A DNA stretch of 64,000 nucleotides from positions 277,383-341,382 of the forward strand of contig QVRM01004780.1 in assembly GCA_003439945.1 (NCBI GenBank), read 5' to 3'. The position numbers and the translations under genes were made by a program. The stretch's first letter is position 1; every line of letters begins with the position of its first letter. Below are positions 48,908 through 62,570 of the stretch, piece after piece. The notes under the pieces are model-generated. The model was given only the letters and a program-made list of their open reading frames with translations, was not told the DNA's origin and searched no databases. Source of the DNA: Dermanyssus gallinae (taxonomy: Eukaryota; Arthropoda; Arachnida; Mesostigmata; Dermanyssidae).

Positions 48908-51540
48908 TTTTTTTTTTTATTCTCATGAGTGGTTTACATTTGTACAGAGGTTCACAGCTCCTCAAAGCCATCAGAGGCTAGTATGGAGTGTTTATATTGC
49001 ATAATTTCTTATAATTGTATTTATTGTCATGTTGTATTGTTATGATTATTATCGTGTTCGGCTTATATTAGAGTAAGTGAGTACCTAAATAGTATTGCTT
49101 AGCACTTTGTTTGAATATTGTCAAAGAAGAGGTTAAGCGCACAATATGTGGCCCCGAGATTTGATATTGAGAAACGAGATTGGTTATATGAAGCTGCATG
49201 GTGGATGTAGAATGGGAAAGATTGAGCAGGTTGGGATGAAGTCCCATTAAGATTCGATTGAGCAGGTTGGGATGAAGTCCCATTAAGATCTCAATTACTA
49301 CAGACATCTCCATTAGCAGAGGGTAAGGCAGAATTAACATCTCTACGTATTTATAACGCATGGATTCCCATGGTGGATATCCCAATATTACGCGCAAGGC
49401 TCTTTTTTTGCAGGCGATTTGGACTTAAAAAACGCATAAGTCATTCCAAATATTTCAACTGCGTAGGTCAGATAACTATGAACGTTGGCGTAGTACATGG
49501 CGAGTAGACAGTCACGGGGCAGAATATTGCGGCTCTTGAATAGGGCAGCAATGCTCCCTACAACTTTTTTTTACAAATGTGATCTGTATGAGCTTCAAAT
49601 GATAATCTGGAATCCAAAACAACGCCTAAGAATTTTGTCTTATCGATTATGCTAAGAGTGTGGTTTCCGCATTTAAATGTCTCATGGTTCATACTTAGGA
49701 CACCTCGAGGCGACAAGAACTGGATAACACCAGTCTTCGACCAATTCACGGACAAGCCATTGGCTCTAAACAAATCTGAGAGTCGCTTAAGGTCTTCTTT
49801 AATCATCTGCTCTACCTCTTGTGGGGAATCGCGCACAAGGAGTGCTGGGGTATCATCAACAAATAGGGTCAGTCGGCAGTGTTTTGGTACTTCAAATACA
49901 TCGTTGATAAATGTATTAAACAGCAGTGAGCCGCCGAGACTCCCTTGAAGAATATTGATGTCAACGGTATCAAACGCCTTTCTCAAGCCAACAAAAAGAG
50001 CAGCAACCTTTCTTCTTCTCAAGGCTTTGACGGACGTCATCTACAAAGCTCATAACAGGGACGGTGGTGGACATTTTAGGGCGGAATCCAAAGTGTCGGA
50101 GATTGAATACATTATGTTGTTCAAGATGATCCCTGAGTTGTTCGAATGTGCATTTCTCAAATACCTTAGAGATTGGGGCCGGTATGCGGACTGGACGGTA
50201 GTTTTTTTTTGCGAGTCTGTCGCTAGACTTAAGAAGCGGGATGACGCGATATAATTTTAGCGCTTTGGGGTATTTACCGGCCGCAATTGACAAATTAATC
50301 AGATATGATACGGGGTCAGCAAGAACTTCGGCTGCTCTTCACAATACCTGGGATGGAATTTGCTGAGGTGCAACTGGGCATATCTTTGTTTTGCGTAAAA
50401 TATGTGCAATCCTTAGAGTATTGACCGGCTGAAATGAGATCTCTTTTGCTCCACGAGGAAAATTCTCAGGTATTACATATCTATCAGAGCATTCCGTGTC
50501 GCCAGTCACATACGTCGAGTAATATTGATTAAACACGTTTGCTACTGTAGTCTCATCAGACACCATAGTATCTATTACTTTGAGTTTCACACACTTTTTT
50601 CCGGTTTGCCACCTAGAACAGGTCTAATGACATTCCAGGGATTTCTCCTATCCTGAATGTTCTTCTGTACCAGTTCTCCAATTAAATTAAGCCTACACTT
50701 TCAAGAGACAGCGGTTACTTTGTTCCTTGACTTCTTAAATACCACTCGCTTCACAGCATCATCTGGATTAGCTAAACTCCTTAAATGCCGCATTTTTTGT
50801 ATTTATCAGTGCCAGCAATTCCTGAATGGCCCAGGCTTTCCTGGGTACCCCAAGATTACTTTAAATTCTTAGTTACTGCTTTTTGCTGTTAACGGACGTC
50901 ATTACTCGTGCATTGAAGCACTCAAATGCTTTATCAATGTCATCTACAGCGTACTCGTCGGACCAATCAGTCTTTTTGAGCTCTAGCACTATCTGATCAT
51001 AGTTATATTTCGATTTACTAGTGATGTTGGTGACCGATCGCGTGTTCGGTAGTAAGATGAACGTGGCCTGGTGGTCGGAGAATGTTGTTGTGACTGATCC
51101 ACTTTGAATGACAACTTCGGGGCTTATATTGAAGTATATGTGATCGATACAATTGGCGCTGTAGGTGAAGCGGTCTCCCCACCTCTCCACTACGGCAACT
51201 CGCGTCGGCACTCCGACGAACTCGTTAAAGTTAATTGAGCACAGTATTTCTTGGAGATCACGAGAGTTTTAGTCATTGCAAAGAGTATCGATATTAGCAT
51301 CTCCAAGAAGGAGCATATTTTGGCTGTTAATCTTTAGAATTATAATTTCTAATACATTTTTTAAATCGGAGACTTTGCCAGACGGCTGGCGATAGAATGC
51401 GCCAACCAGAAGAGATTTTCCCTCCACCACACCACTCACCTCCACTACTAAACTTTCGCAGAAAAAGGTAGCTGAAGTTACAAAAGTCAGCTGCTTTCGT
51501 ACTTTAACGTATAAACAGACTAAACAGAGATACAAGAGAA
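48908..51540 (-). pseudogene. CR1/L2-like LINE remnant with internal RT deletion
   Basis: Minus-strand reading, 5' to 3': endonuclease (51535-50873) with LLVGAFYRQPSG, LLLGDANIDTL in place of the usual GDFN, and CIDHIYFN; a linker (50590-50339); RT start (50293-49970) with KKNYRPVRIPAPISKVFEK and FGFRPKMSTTVPV; then 50040-49558 with LRKAFDTVDINIL joined straight to QGSLGGSLLFNTFINDV. The RT segment between those two blocks is deleted. FVDDTPALL stands at the catalytic box. The 3' end is a poly-A on the minus strand (T-run at about 48907-48917). Several frame breaks and the deletion make it inactive. Confidence 0.8.
49220..49291. repeat. tandem duplication, 36 bp x 2 in LINE 3' region
   Basis: Two copies beginning GATTGAGCAGGTTGGGATGA occur at 49220-49255 and 49256-49291, nearly identical. 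Confidence 0.92.
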
Positions 51541-52329
51541 AATCACAGCTTTACTTTCTCTAGACGAGACGCCAAATTAGTGGCGAAAAAATGGCTGGAG
51601 GGAACCTTCTATACTATTTGTCTTGAAGGAACGAGCATAGAAACTGTCAGGGAATCAAGGGCCATCCTCATTAGCAATGGCTCAGACAAGGTGATGAGCG
51701 TACGCAAGAAGATGAGTACCAATTCCCCTCAATCATCAACAATGAATGAGAATCCCAGTAATACGTAAAGGACGCTAGTGACGGTGAGTGGATCCAGTCA
51801 AACAATGGCAAAAAATATATTTGGATACATACAAAGAACGCAATATTCATAAACACGACTCCCTCGGCAAGTAACAAGGCAGGGAAGCGGGTAAGGGTTC
51901 CTCTGGGTAGACCCGCTAGATGGATTTAGCTACAGCAGCCCAATTGGGGCCTAAAGAAATTCGATGATCTACTAGCAAAATAGGAGAATCGGGAGGATTT
52001 TAACGCTACATTGAAATATAGGGGTCGCGGCGGGCTGACAAGAGAGGAAAAATTGGCTCTAATGGGCTCTCTGGATCTGCATTTGCAAAACGATAGTAAA
52101 CACTCGATATTCCATAAAGCCGAATATCAGTCACGAGTAGAGTAAACACTCTGCAACGACACAATGACCACTTGTATGACTAACAGGCACTCGCCGAGGA
52201 AAAAACCTCAGCGATCACTACTGTATCGAGCTTACGATGAAGATGCAACAGAAAACGCTACCTTCAAGTGGAAAAACGCACTACAAAATCAATAATGTGG
52301 ACGTCTGTAAGGCCGAACTCAAGAAGGTC
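51541..52329. other. unassigned, probably decayed transposon
   Basis: A plus-strand frame near 51960-52070 reads DDLLAK and then LKYRGRGGLTREEKLALMGS, which looks coding, but I do not recognise the family. Stops interrupt it. No RNA gene is seen. Confidence 0.3.
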
Positions 52330-52720
52330 ATCCTGACGAGGCACCCTTAACTCTAGCAGAACTGCGCGAAATTCCTGCCAGCGGTTTGTGCTCTTTCAGC
52401 CAAAGATGGCTAGCTTGTGTTGCTAGTTGAGTGACGTAGCCCAGAAAGGGGCGGAATGTAACAGAGTCAGCACAAGCTAAAAAACGTCCCAGGAGGCTGA
52501 TACCCTTGACTTGATCAACTATAGAACGTGTAGGAGGACTCTGTTTGCGACATACTCTAAAGGAAATTGAAGACGAGTCATAGGGAAAGTCATACATGTC
52601 AGATAAGAAAGAGCGCAGACCCCAAAAGTGACACTGTCAAACTCGTAAATCAAAGGAATTTTAGACACAGATTTCACACAACATGCACATCTCGACAAGA
52701 AGGCATGCGTGAGAAGAAGA
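52330..52720 (-). pseudogene. possible BEL/Pao-type pol scrap
   Basis: Minus-strand frames give YEFDSVTFGVCALSYL and, after a frame change, SIVDQVKGISLLGRFLA and then LWLKEHKP. These resemble the RT block around the TVTFG motif and the following LGxLAP segment of BEL/Pao elements. The match is short and degenerate, so this is a suggestion only. Confidence 0.3.
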
Positions 52721-52859
52721 TCACTCTTAATGGATGAGGAATTCCCACATAACTTATGCGTATGTAATATATGATATAATATGACGTTTATTGACACTTA
52801 ATTGTAGTTTCTCATTTTTGTCCCAATAAGAGCCACGGGATGGCTCAAGCCGAGAAAAT

Positions 52860-54670
52860 CTCCGAGACCCGACGGCACGCCAGCAACGGAGGTGAGCAGG
52901 CTCGTCAGGAAATATTCGGATGTGGTGGCGAAGATACTAAACAAGCCAGCAAGTGAAAAATATCAAAAGAGTGAAAAAAAAGTCTGCCGACACAGGCCCA
53001 TCACAGAAAAGTATGGCCTCCTGTCGTCTAATCAATTCTAGACTATTCTTTATCCTCTAAGGGCTTAGAATCGCGTGAGGCTATATCCTACTTGGACCCA
53101 GGGCTGATCTTATTTGTTGCCACATTTACTTAGAGACAATCGTTTACACCTTATTATAAGGATAATAAATCACTTCAAGCAGAGCTAGTCTTTATTGCAT
53201 CGATGGTCGAGTGATTTTTGAGATACTGGCTTGGCCACCTGGCGATTTTTTTGCATTCAGGATTCTTGTCTAAGCGTGTTTATAACCATATATGTCTTTA
53301 AATGTTTTAATCGGCTCATGCATAAGCCTCGATAATAATCAGGCTTGGACGCTACTCACCAATCTAGCCGGGGGTCCCGCCTTTATCCATTATTTTTCGC
53401 TCATACACTTTGGTCTCCCGTTCTAAGCATCTCTCTCTTATTTGGGAGTTTCCTTTCTCAGTGACCTGCTGTGGCCCTGGCATATAAAGTAACTCTCGCA
53501 ATTGTACGCTCTGACACCCACAGATACGTTAAGAAGATGGCTAGGTAAACAACTGAAGCAAAGAATAATCGAATCGAAAAAAACATCGGGCCATCGAAAA
53601 AGAAACATGGCGCGCTATTACATCGAGTTAATATACCGTATTAAGCACTCGGGAATGACTGTAAATGAAAAATGTGCATTGGGAGTCCAGGAGATGAACT
53701 TCGTTGGCTTTGCAATTAAAGAAAAATGTTCTAGTGTTGATAATTCAGGAGCTACTAAAGAGTTGGAAGTCCCAACCGTCTACCGTAACGCAAGTCAAGA
53801 CTATCTTAAAATCGGACAGCTTCTATATACGATGCGTCCCATCCTATTTGTGACAAGATATATAAAAACGAAAGGATACTCGACACAACAGCGCCGATGC
53901 TATATAGATGCTTATAGATGAGACGGATCATCAGCTAACGGGCTTGGCGTAGTGCTACTCCAAAGACAGGGGGAGAGGGAATGCCGTTAGCCTGCATGCA
54001 TCCTGCACGCTCACTCCCGTACGGCAAAGATACTCAACAGGAGAGACAGGGAGGTCCTAGCCTGTCTTTTTCGAAGTAGAGCGGTAGCATACATGTGTGT
54101 AGAAAAAGATGGTCAAGTTGAGAACACACTACCAATCACTAGAAGCATTCTTGGGGGGCATACAGGGGATGGACGGGCACCGATGAGGATGGGTCGACGG
54201 GCGGCGAGGCTAAGAAGTCGCTCGTACGATGTCGAGGTTCGTGCGGAGGAAATGTTTTTGCTTAACAACGTGCCCGACATGCTTTCTCGACTCCCAACCA
54301 AACAGCTGGTTGACACAAACTACAGCGATGGAGTAATAGTAGCGATAATAGAGGATGGAATCAAACCTATAAAATGGAAGAAATTTGAAAGTTGTCGCCT
54401 CACCAACCCGGACATTCGGAGAATAGGGCAAAGGGTTGAGCAGCAAAGGTCGCCACCACGAGCAACATGTGGACGGTAGGCCTCAGTGATGCAAAAAATG
54501 CAGAATATACTTACGCGATAATGTTGTACTTCCACAGCAGCTTAAATCAAGAGCATTCAGGTTGGCCCATAACGATGCACAGATTTGAACGAAACAACCA
54601 CAAAACGGATCATAGAAAAGCTGCACCAATTGTTCTATAGAGAGAAAGAGGGTGTCTGCCTGAAAGAGCA
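52860..54670 (+). pseudogene. Ty3/Gypsy-type pol remnant (RT end to integrase finger)
   Basis: On the plus strand: a linker-like EVSRLVRKYSDVVAKIL (about 52890); RT thumb traces at 53640-53760 (GMTVNEKCALGVQEMNFVGF); RNase H traces around 53900-54200 (GLGVVLLQRQG, GDGRAPMRMGRRAARLRSRS); LLNNVPDMLSRLP (about 54260), the end of RNase H; and NVVLPQQLKSRAFRLAH (about 54522), the start of the integrase finger. Many frameshifts and stops and a missing RT core show old decay. It faces the minus-strand Gypsy remnant that begins at 54675. Confidence 0.6.
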
Positions 54671-54674
54671 ACGA

Positions 54675-56037
54675 CTAACAACGGGTCACAGTTTCCCGTG
54701 ACCGTGTAATGGGCTCTTTCTGGCCAGATGACATACTCTGCACCGAACGCATTGACACGTCGATAGCATTGTCGGTTGGGAGTGAGACTGTGGTTGACTG
54801 CCCTGTCGGAGCGATATTGTCAGGCCGTGCGCCACTCTGAGAAGGAATCTGAGAACACGAAGAATTGTTAGATTTCCTCTCGACGGGTTTTCCCAGATCG
54901 GGAACTTGTATTAAATGTCGTCGGTTTCTCGTCAGTTCGCCACCATTTTGTGTGCGAACACGATATGTGCGCGGTTTTATTTCAGCGATGCTGCGGCCAA
55001 GAATCCACTCGTGGCTAAAGTCAGTCGGCTGTATTCTGACCCATTGTCCGGGATGTATTGGTGATAGTTGCTTGGTTCCTTGGTTGTACGCTTTCGGTGC
55101 GGCTGCTTGTCGGTTTGCAATTATTTGGGTGACCTGACGGTGATTGGCAGTGACCAAATGTTTCTTACTCGTCGGTAGGCAACCGGCGGGCATGCGCGCG
55201 AACATTTTCTCTGCCGGCGATGGTCCATCGGATTGTTCTGTTGACCGCCACTCCAATAGGGCCATATGCATATTCTCGTTGTTTAGCCGCGTCTTTTTTA
55301 CTATTCGTTTTGCTATTTTGACGGCGCTTTCGGCCTTACCATTGGCCTGGGAGAACGGGGGGGCAGGAGGGTTGGTTGGTGATGGAAGAAGTAGTAACGT
55401 GTTTTGTTTGCCATTCTGCACAAAATAGTTGGAATTCTCGAGCCATGTATCTAGAATCAGCGTCGGTGTGTATCTCACATGGTCGTCCGTGACGACTGAA
55501 GTGTTCACTTGTTTTCTTGATGATCTGAGCGGCAGTGGGGTCTTTGTTCAGCTCGTCTAGCTCGAAGTAATCACTGTAGCTATCCACTGTAACCAGATAA
55601 TAGTGCCCCTGCAAAACAAATATGTCCTGGTGTACTACCTGCCACGGTCTCTGTGGAATCGGCTTGTTCATCAACGGCTCAGCTCGTTGTTTGACGTGAA
55701 ATGTCTGGCAGGCGTTACAGCGAGTTACGAAGTTTTTCATGTCTTCTCTCATCCCTGGCCAGAACACTGTGTTCTTCGCTCTACGGCACATCGCATCGAA
55801 CCCGAGATGTGATTTATGCGTTCGACGGAGAAACTCTGGTCCCAGACTCGGTGGAGAAACGACTGCGCTGCCTCGGTAGACAACACCATTATCCACCACT
55901 AGCTCGTCACGAATGTTGTATAATGGTAAGATTTGAACAGGTACCTTTTTCTCCTGTGCAGGCCAACCGTTCTGAATCGCCTTGATAAGGATTTGCATTG
56001 GTGCGCTATTTGCTGTTGCAGTTTTGACATGTTGCAT
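54675..56037 (-). pseudogene. Ty3/Gypsy integrase (minus strand)
   Basis: Frames 56037-55336 and 55508-54675 (minus) encode an integrase in two pieces. The HHCC finger reads HKSHLGFDAM ... FVTRCNACQ. The core has QDIFVLQGHYYLVTVDSYSD and HTDADSRYMAREF, with the third acidic residue in SQANGKAESAVK after a frame change near 55400. A C-terminal region follows with PGQWVRIQPTDFSHEWILGR, a GPY-like tail. It would insert cDNA into the host genome if intact. The frame break between the second Asp and the Glu makes it non-functional here. No 3' LTR was found downstream. Confidence 0.85.
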
Positions 56038-57281
56038 CAGTGGGCCAGAGATACGACTAGTTGAGCTGTTATCGATCTGTTTAAGTTACACTCTCCAAAC
56101 GTTATCGGGTTCGAACTTTGTATTCAGAGGGTGTCTACTTAATACATCGGCTACGAGGTTCGTCTTGCCAGGTATATACTTGACCCTGAGATCGAACTTC
56201 ATTAAGTTTAACCTCATTCGTTGCAAACGTTTAGGGCGTGCGTCGAGCGGTTTGGCGAATATACAAATGCGGTTTGGCGAATACTCAAAGGCTCTGATAG
56301 GTCAGAGAGGTTGGGAATGAATGGGAGCAAATAGTTGACGCAGCCTAAAAATCTCATTACGCCCTTTACGTCCTTTGGTGGCGTCATCTCTTGCTTTTAC
56401 TTTATCGGGGTCGACTTTTAATTCGTCTTTGCTTATGACATGACCCATGAGTTTAACTTGCCGCATACCCATACGGAGCTTGCCCCTGTTGAAGCGTACT
56501 TCAACTTCTCGAGCGCGTTGGAATAAGAACTGCAAGTTCTTGTAGTGGTCTTCGATTGCTTCCACTACTGTGCGTCCTTCACCCCATACAATTGTGTCAT
56601 CTGCCACTACTGAGACATTTCTCAGGCCGTCATAAGCTTGCATTTGACGTCTTCTTCGGGCGCTGATGAGATTCCTTGGGGGACCCGGCAATAGCGGTAT
56701 CTGCCGATCGGCGTCCAGAATGTTGTGTAGTCTCAGCTTTCCGGACTTACGACCATCTGATAGAAGCCATCTCGCGCGTCGAGCACTGAAAATACCTTGG
56801 CTTTGCTTAGGCGGTATAAAGTATCGTTGAGTGTCGGCATCCGGTATCTTGGTTTATGAATGACTTTATTTAGTGCGTGTGGGTCGAGCACTAGCTTGAG
56901 TTTTCGGCCGGGACGGTCCACCGCCACAAGATTCGATGCCCATTCAGTCGGATGGTTAGCCTTCTCGATCACTTTTTGTTGTTCCAGTTCTTTTATGCGA
57001 CGCACGATAGCGTCTGTCAAGGCAACCGGGGGAGTTCTTGGAGGCTGCTGTACTGGGCGTGCATCTTGGTTCACATATATTTTCACCGGCTGCGGCAATT
57101 GACCCAGTTCTTCGAACACGTCTTTGTATTCCTCGAGAAGTTTTTCCAGTCGGTCCTTGTCCTGCTCGATCGCTGTGTTCACGCACTGCACTTCCCTCGA
57201 CACTTGTATCAAATTGAGCTCCAAGCACGTGTTTGCGGAGAGGAGAGTTTCGACCACTTTGTCGATTACCTGGAATTTCAC
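56038..57281 (-). pseudogene. Ty3/Gypsy reverse transcriptase with deleted RNase H core
   Basis: Minus strand: 57281-56733 gives the RT start (FEELGQLPQPVKIYV, EWASNLVAVDRPG, VFSVLDARDGFYQM). A frameshift follows near 56735; then 56691-56302 gives VSVVADDTIVWGEG at the catalytic box and MRQVKLMGHVISKDELKVDP. RNase H is reduced to its tail, RLQRMRLNLMKFDLRVKYIP and KTNLVADVLSRHP at about 56240-56110. The catalytic RNase H core is therefore deleted. A short direct repeat (GCGGTTTGGCGAATA) sits at about 56248-56287, close to the deletion junction. Confidence 0.82.
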
Positions 57282-57284
57282 TTG

Positions 57285-58210
57285 TTATTGTTCGGTGGCT
57301 GATGATGCGACAATTTCAACTGAGCCCATCGTAATTGCCTTGGAGTTGTCATACATTATCAAGAAAGCGCGATCGCTATGGTCAATTCTCATATTTCCTA
57401 GCACCTCCTTCAGTCGGAGAAATTCGTTGTGACTCATGACGTCACATGTCGAGCCAGTGTCTAAAAGAACGCGCAGCTGCGCATTCTGATCAGCTCCGAT
57501 ATGTAGTGTTGCGAACAATTTCCGTTTAGGCACCTTACCGATCGTCTCAACGCGGTACGTGTCTCCTGAGTCACAGTCATCATCGTTGTCGTCGTGGGTT
57601 GCCTCCTTGTCATCTATTGCGCGAATGTTATGTCTCTGATGTCGGCCGTATCGTGCGGTAGGTGTTGTAGGCCGCACTTGTCACAGATTGGTGTCTGGCT
57701 ACTGGTATTGTGGGCAGGCGGCTGCCTATCTGCATAAGGCAGAGGTCGTCGTTGTAGATTCGTTGTTGCCTGCCGGCCTCCCATGTTGCGAACCGCAGCA
57801 ACTTCTTCGTGCCGTTCCCCGCCGGCGCGATGTCGGTCTCGTTCTATTATTTGCAGCGATCTTTCATTATCCTTGTACGTTTCCAGTGTTCTCAACACAA
57901 CGTCGATTGTCAGATTTCTGTGATCCTGTTCGCGAAATAATGCTTCCCTGGCCATTCCCAGTCGGGTACCTAGAATCAGTGTATCGCGCAGCATCGTTGT
58001 CTCATCGAGGTATTCGCACCGCTTGATATGCTGCCCCATGCGTTCCCTGAACTCTTTTACTGCTTCTGGTTCCCCCTGACAGGACTCGTCCAAGCAAGTA
58101 TCGTTGGAATATCACGTTTCTGTGACAATTGAAGCGTTCGGCAAGAGCGGCTGTCAGCGCGGCCAGCGATGCACAGGGATTTTCGCCGGTGGCATCAGCT
58201 ACGTTGGCAA
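57285..58210 (-). pseudogene. Ty3/Gypsy gag (partial) and protease
   Basis: Minus strand 58093-57614 encodes a capsid-like gag segment (EFRERMGQHIKRCEYLDETT, RDTLILGTRLGMAREALFRE) and a partial knuckle, CDKCGLQHLPHD. Overlapping 57677-57285 encodes an aspartic protease with the active-site motif LLDTGSTCDVM. Gag continues in another frame to about 58210 (AALTAALAERFNCHRNVIFQ), so a frameshift lies near 58090. No 5' LTR is visible; the copy is truncated within gag. Confidence 0.8.
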
Positions 58211-60721
<2,511 letters not shown>

Positions 60722-60968
60722 TCAGGGATCGTTACTGTCAGTCACCTTGGTGTGCGGCGCTAAAAACACTAACAAAACGTCTTGAATATTTAGGTGTCTG
60801 CTCGCGTTTTCAATTTCTCTCTTCCTCGACGTCTGCAAGTATACCTGTTGCAATTGAGTAGACAGAATAGCTACTTGTTGAATATACGTTAACTTCGTTG
60901 GGCTATATTCCTCCATACGAGTGGAGGACAATCTAAGCAAATAATTATCCAAAAACACATAATTTCTC
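60722..60968 (-). CDS. unassigned coding-like frame (possible last exon)
   Basis: On the minus strand, frame NYVFLDNYLLRLSSTRMEEY ... ends HTKVTDSNDP and stop. Composition is varied, not low-complexity, and suggests real or recently real coding sequence. I do not recognise it. It could be joined to the frame at 61342-61049: donor ATAG|GTAATC and an AG acceptor at about 60967 keep the phase, but that acceptor lacks a pyrimidine tract. A transposon remnant is equally possible. Confidence 0.25.
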
Positions 60969-61048
60969 TCTTCTATATTTTGACGTAATTCCCACTAATA
61001 TCTAAACATATTTCGTAAGACGGAGGACCCACGCAACGAAGATTACCT

Positions 61049-61342
61049 ATAAATTGGCGGTTTTAGATATTTCCAGTTCCACTTGGACAATGCTTCAAGC
61101 ACCGATTCGAATTGAATTGGCTTTTCCCAAGCGAAAGGGGACAAAATCGCAACGGTGCGAAGTCTGGTGAATAAAGCTATGCGCTTCACATGCGTGAGTC
61201 TAAGATGCGGCAGTGGAATCTCAATACTTTCAGCCCTATAGGCTGGTCGTGCTGTATCTTCGCCTAGAAAGCTTTGGAGTTCCCAGCTAATTACCGTTGT
61301 ACCTTCCCGTTGGGATGGAGGCTCTCCAACGTTTGGCGGCAA
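61049..61342 (-). CDS. unassigned coding-like frame (possible exon)
   Basis: The minus-strand frame includes GTTVISWELQSFLGEDTARP, IEIPLPHLRLTHVKRIALF and FESVLEALSKWNWKYLKPP. It has mixed composition with hydrophobic periodicity, and no family I recognise. It lies 3' of the M13 peptidase stop on the same strand, so it is not part of that protein. An exon of another gene or a decayed element are both possible. Confidence 0.25.
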
Positions 61343-62077
61343 CTGCGAGCTTTGGGAGTTGATAGATCAGGTCATAAGATATACCCATCCTCTCATGATT
61401 GGCGAGAGTCGAAACGGACGACGACCGGCCTTGTCGATTCTAAGTATCGATTTGCGTATTGCCGAATTCTACGATTACGAAGTTACGGTATTATCAAGCC
61501 AGAAAATAGCCAAAAACTTCTCTAGCATTGCATTGTTATAGCTTATGTTTTCAGCCCCATCACCGAATTATCTCTAATTAAGAGTTTTACAAAAAGACAG
61601 TAGGCAGCCTAAGTATTAGGTACGGCCGTTGTTTCGCCGATATACTCGTATTTGCCAGTTTCTAAACTTGAAATTTCTATTTAAATTCGACGCGCTGTTA
61701 CGGGTTAGTAGATTTTTTTACTTGCATAGCACTACGCGCGAAACTGCCAAAAAAATTGTAGGTTGCCTTGTACTGTACCAGCTAATTTGTATAATAATAA
61801 TAGTATTCCTCTACGACATATTAATTGTTATAAAACGAACTTTAAATATTTTTGAACGTAACGAAAATAATGCTTTAAAAAAGCACTTCAATTTACTCCA
61901 TCCTTCCATAACACGCTTGGGCCACTTATAGTTCAGATCAAAGTCATTTTGTCGGAAGTAAAAGCCCATATACGTTTTACCTATATTTGTTTATCTATAC
62001 TTCTAAAACAAAATGAATGGGTTAAAGCAAATTGATTACCTGTTGGAAGTCCAATAATGTAATCGAAGGCTATTGAT

Positions 62078-62177
62078 TCACCAGATTTCGCATTTCTTAG
62101 GCGGGTTCATGCGGCTGGTCGGTTTACAATTGTAGGTCTTCGAGAACTCCTTTGAGTTGGACAAGGTTCCGATTACT
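62078..62177 (-). CDS. M13 metallopeptidase, terminal exon
   Basis: The minus-strand exon (acceptor TTTCAG|A) encodes [17 protein letters not shown] and then [10 protein letters not shown] and stop. The MNPxxKCxxW ending is the hallmark C-terminus of the M13 family (neprilysin, endothelin-converting enzymes), membrane-anchored zinc peptidases that trim extracellular peptides. The Cys in the last motif normally forms a disulfide. The zinc-binding HExxH exon is outside the window. Length is 100 nt, in phase with the exon at 62371-62295. Confidence 0.88.
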
Positions 62178-62294
62178 CTGAAATAATATTACAAATAGAC
62201 GCTCCAGTAAAAACGTGTGCGCTTACTTTATATAAAGCTTAGTCGACTAAGATCGTTAGCTAGGGTATTGCCCGAACAAATAATTATCAATTAC

Positions 62295-62371
62295 CTGTAT
62301 TTTGCCGGTGAGTGAACATCCACTAGAATTTGCATTTGTGTTGCCTCGGGGGTTTCCGTTGAGCACCAGAC
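62295..62371 (-). CDS. M13 metallopeptidase, penultimate exon
   Basis: Minus strand, acceptor TTTTTAG|GTC, donor ATACAG|GTAATT, phase 0 in and 2 out. It encodes VWCSTETPEATQMQILVDVH and SPAKYR. The WC...DVHSPxxxR block is an M13 signature; its His and Arg correspond to the substrate-contacting His711 and Arg717 of human neprilysin. Earlier exons must lie beyond the mariner and the window edge. Whether it is neprilysin-like or ECE-like cannot be told from 58 residues. Confidence 0.88.
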
Positions 62372-62570
62372 CTAAAAATAGCAAACGGGAGAGTGCAACA
62401 ATTAAGGGAGTATACCTCTCTTACTTACTTTCAGTCACTTGATCAGTTTAATTAGTAATTACCGAAATTAACGAATATTCTTATGCTAACTACTATCAAG
62501 TAATCACTTCTCAGTATTGGTATAATAGGTGATGTAATAATAAATATATGATGAACTATTAAGTAATATA

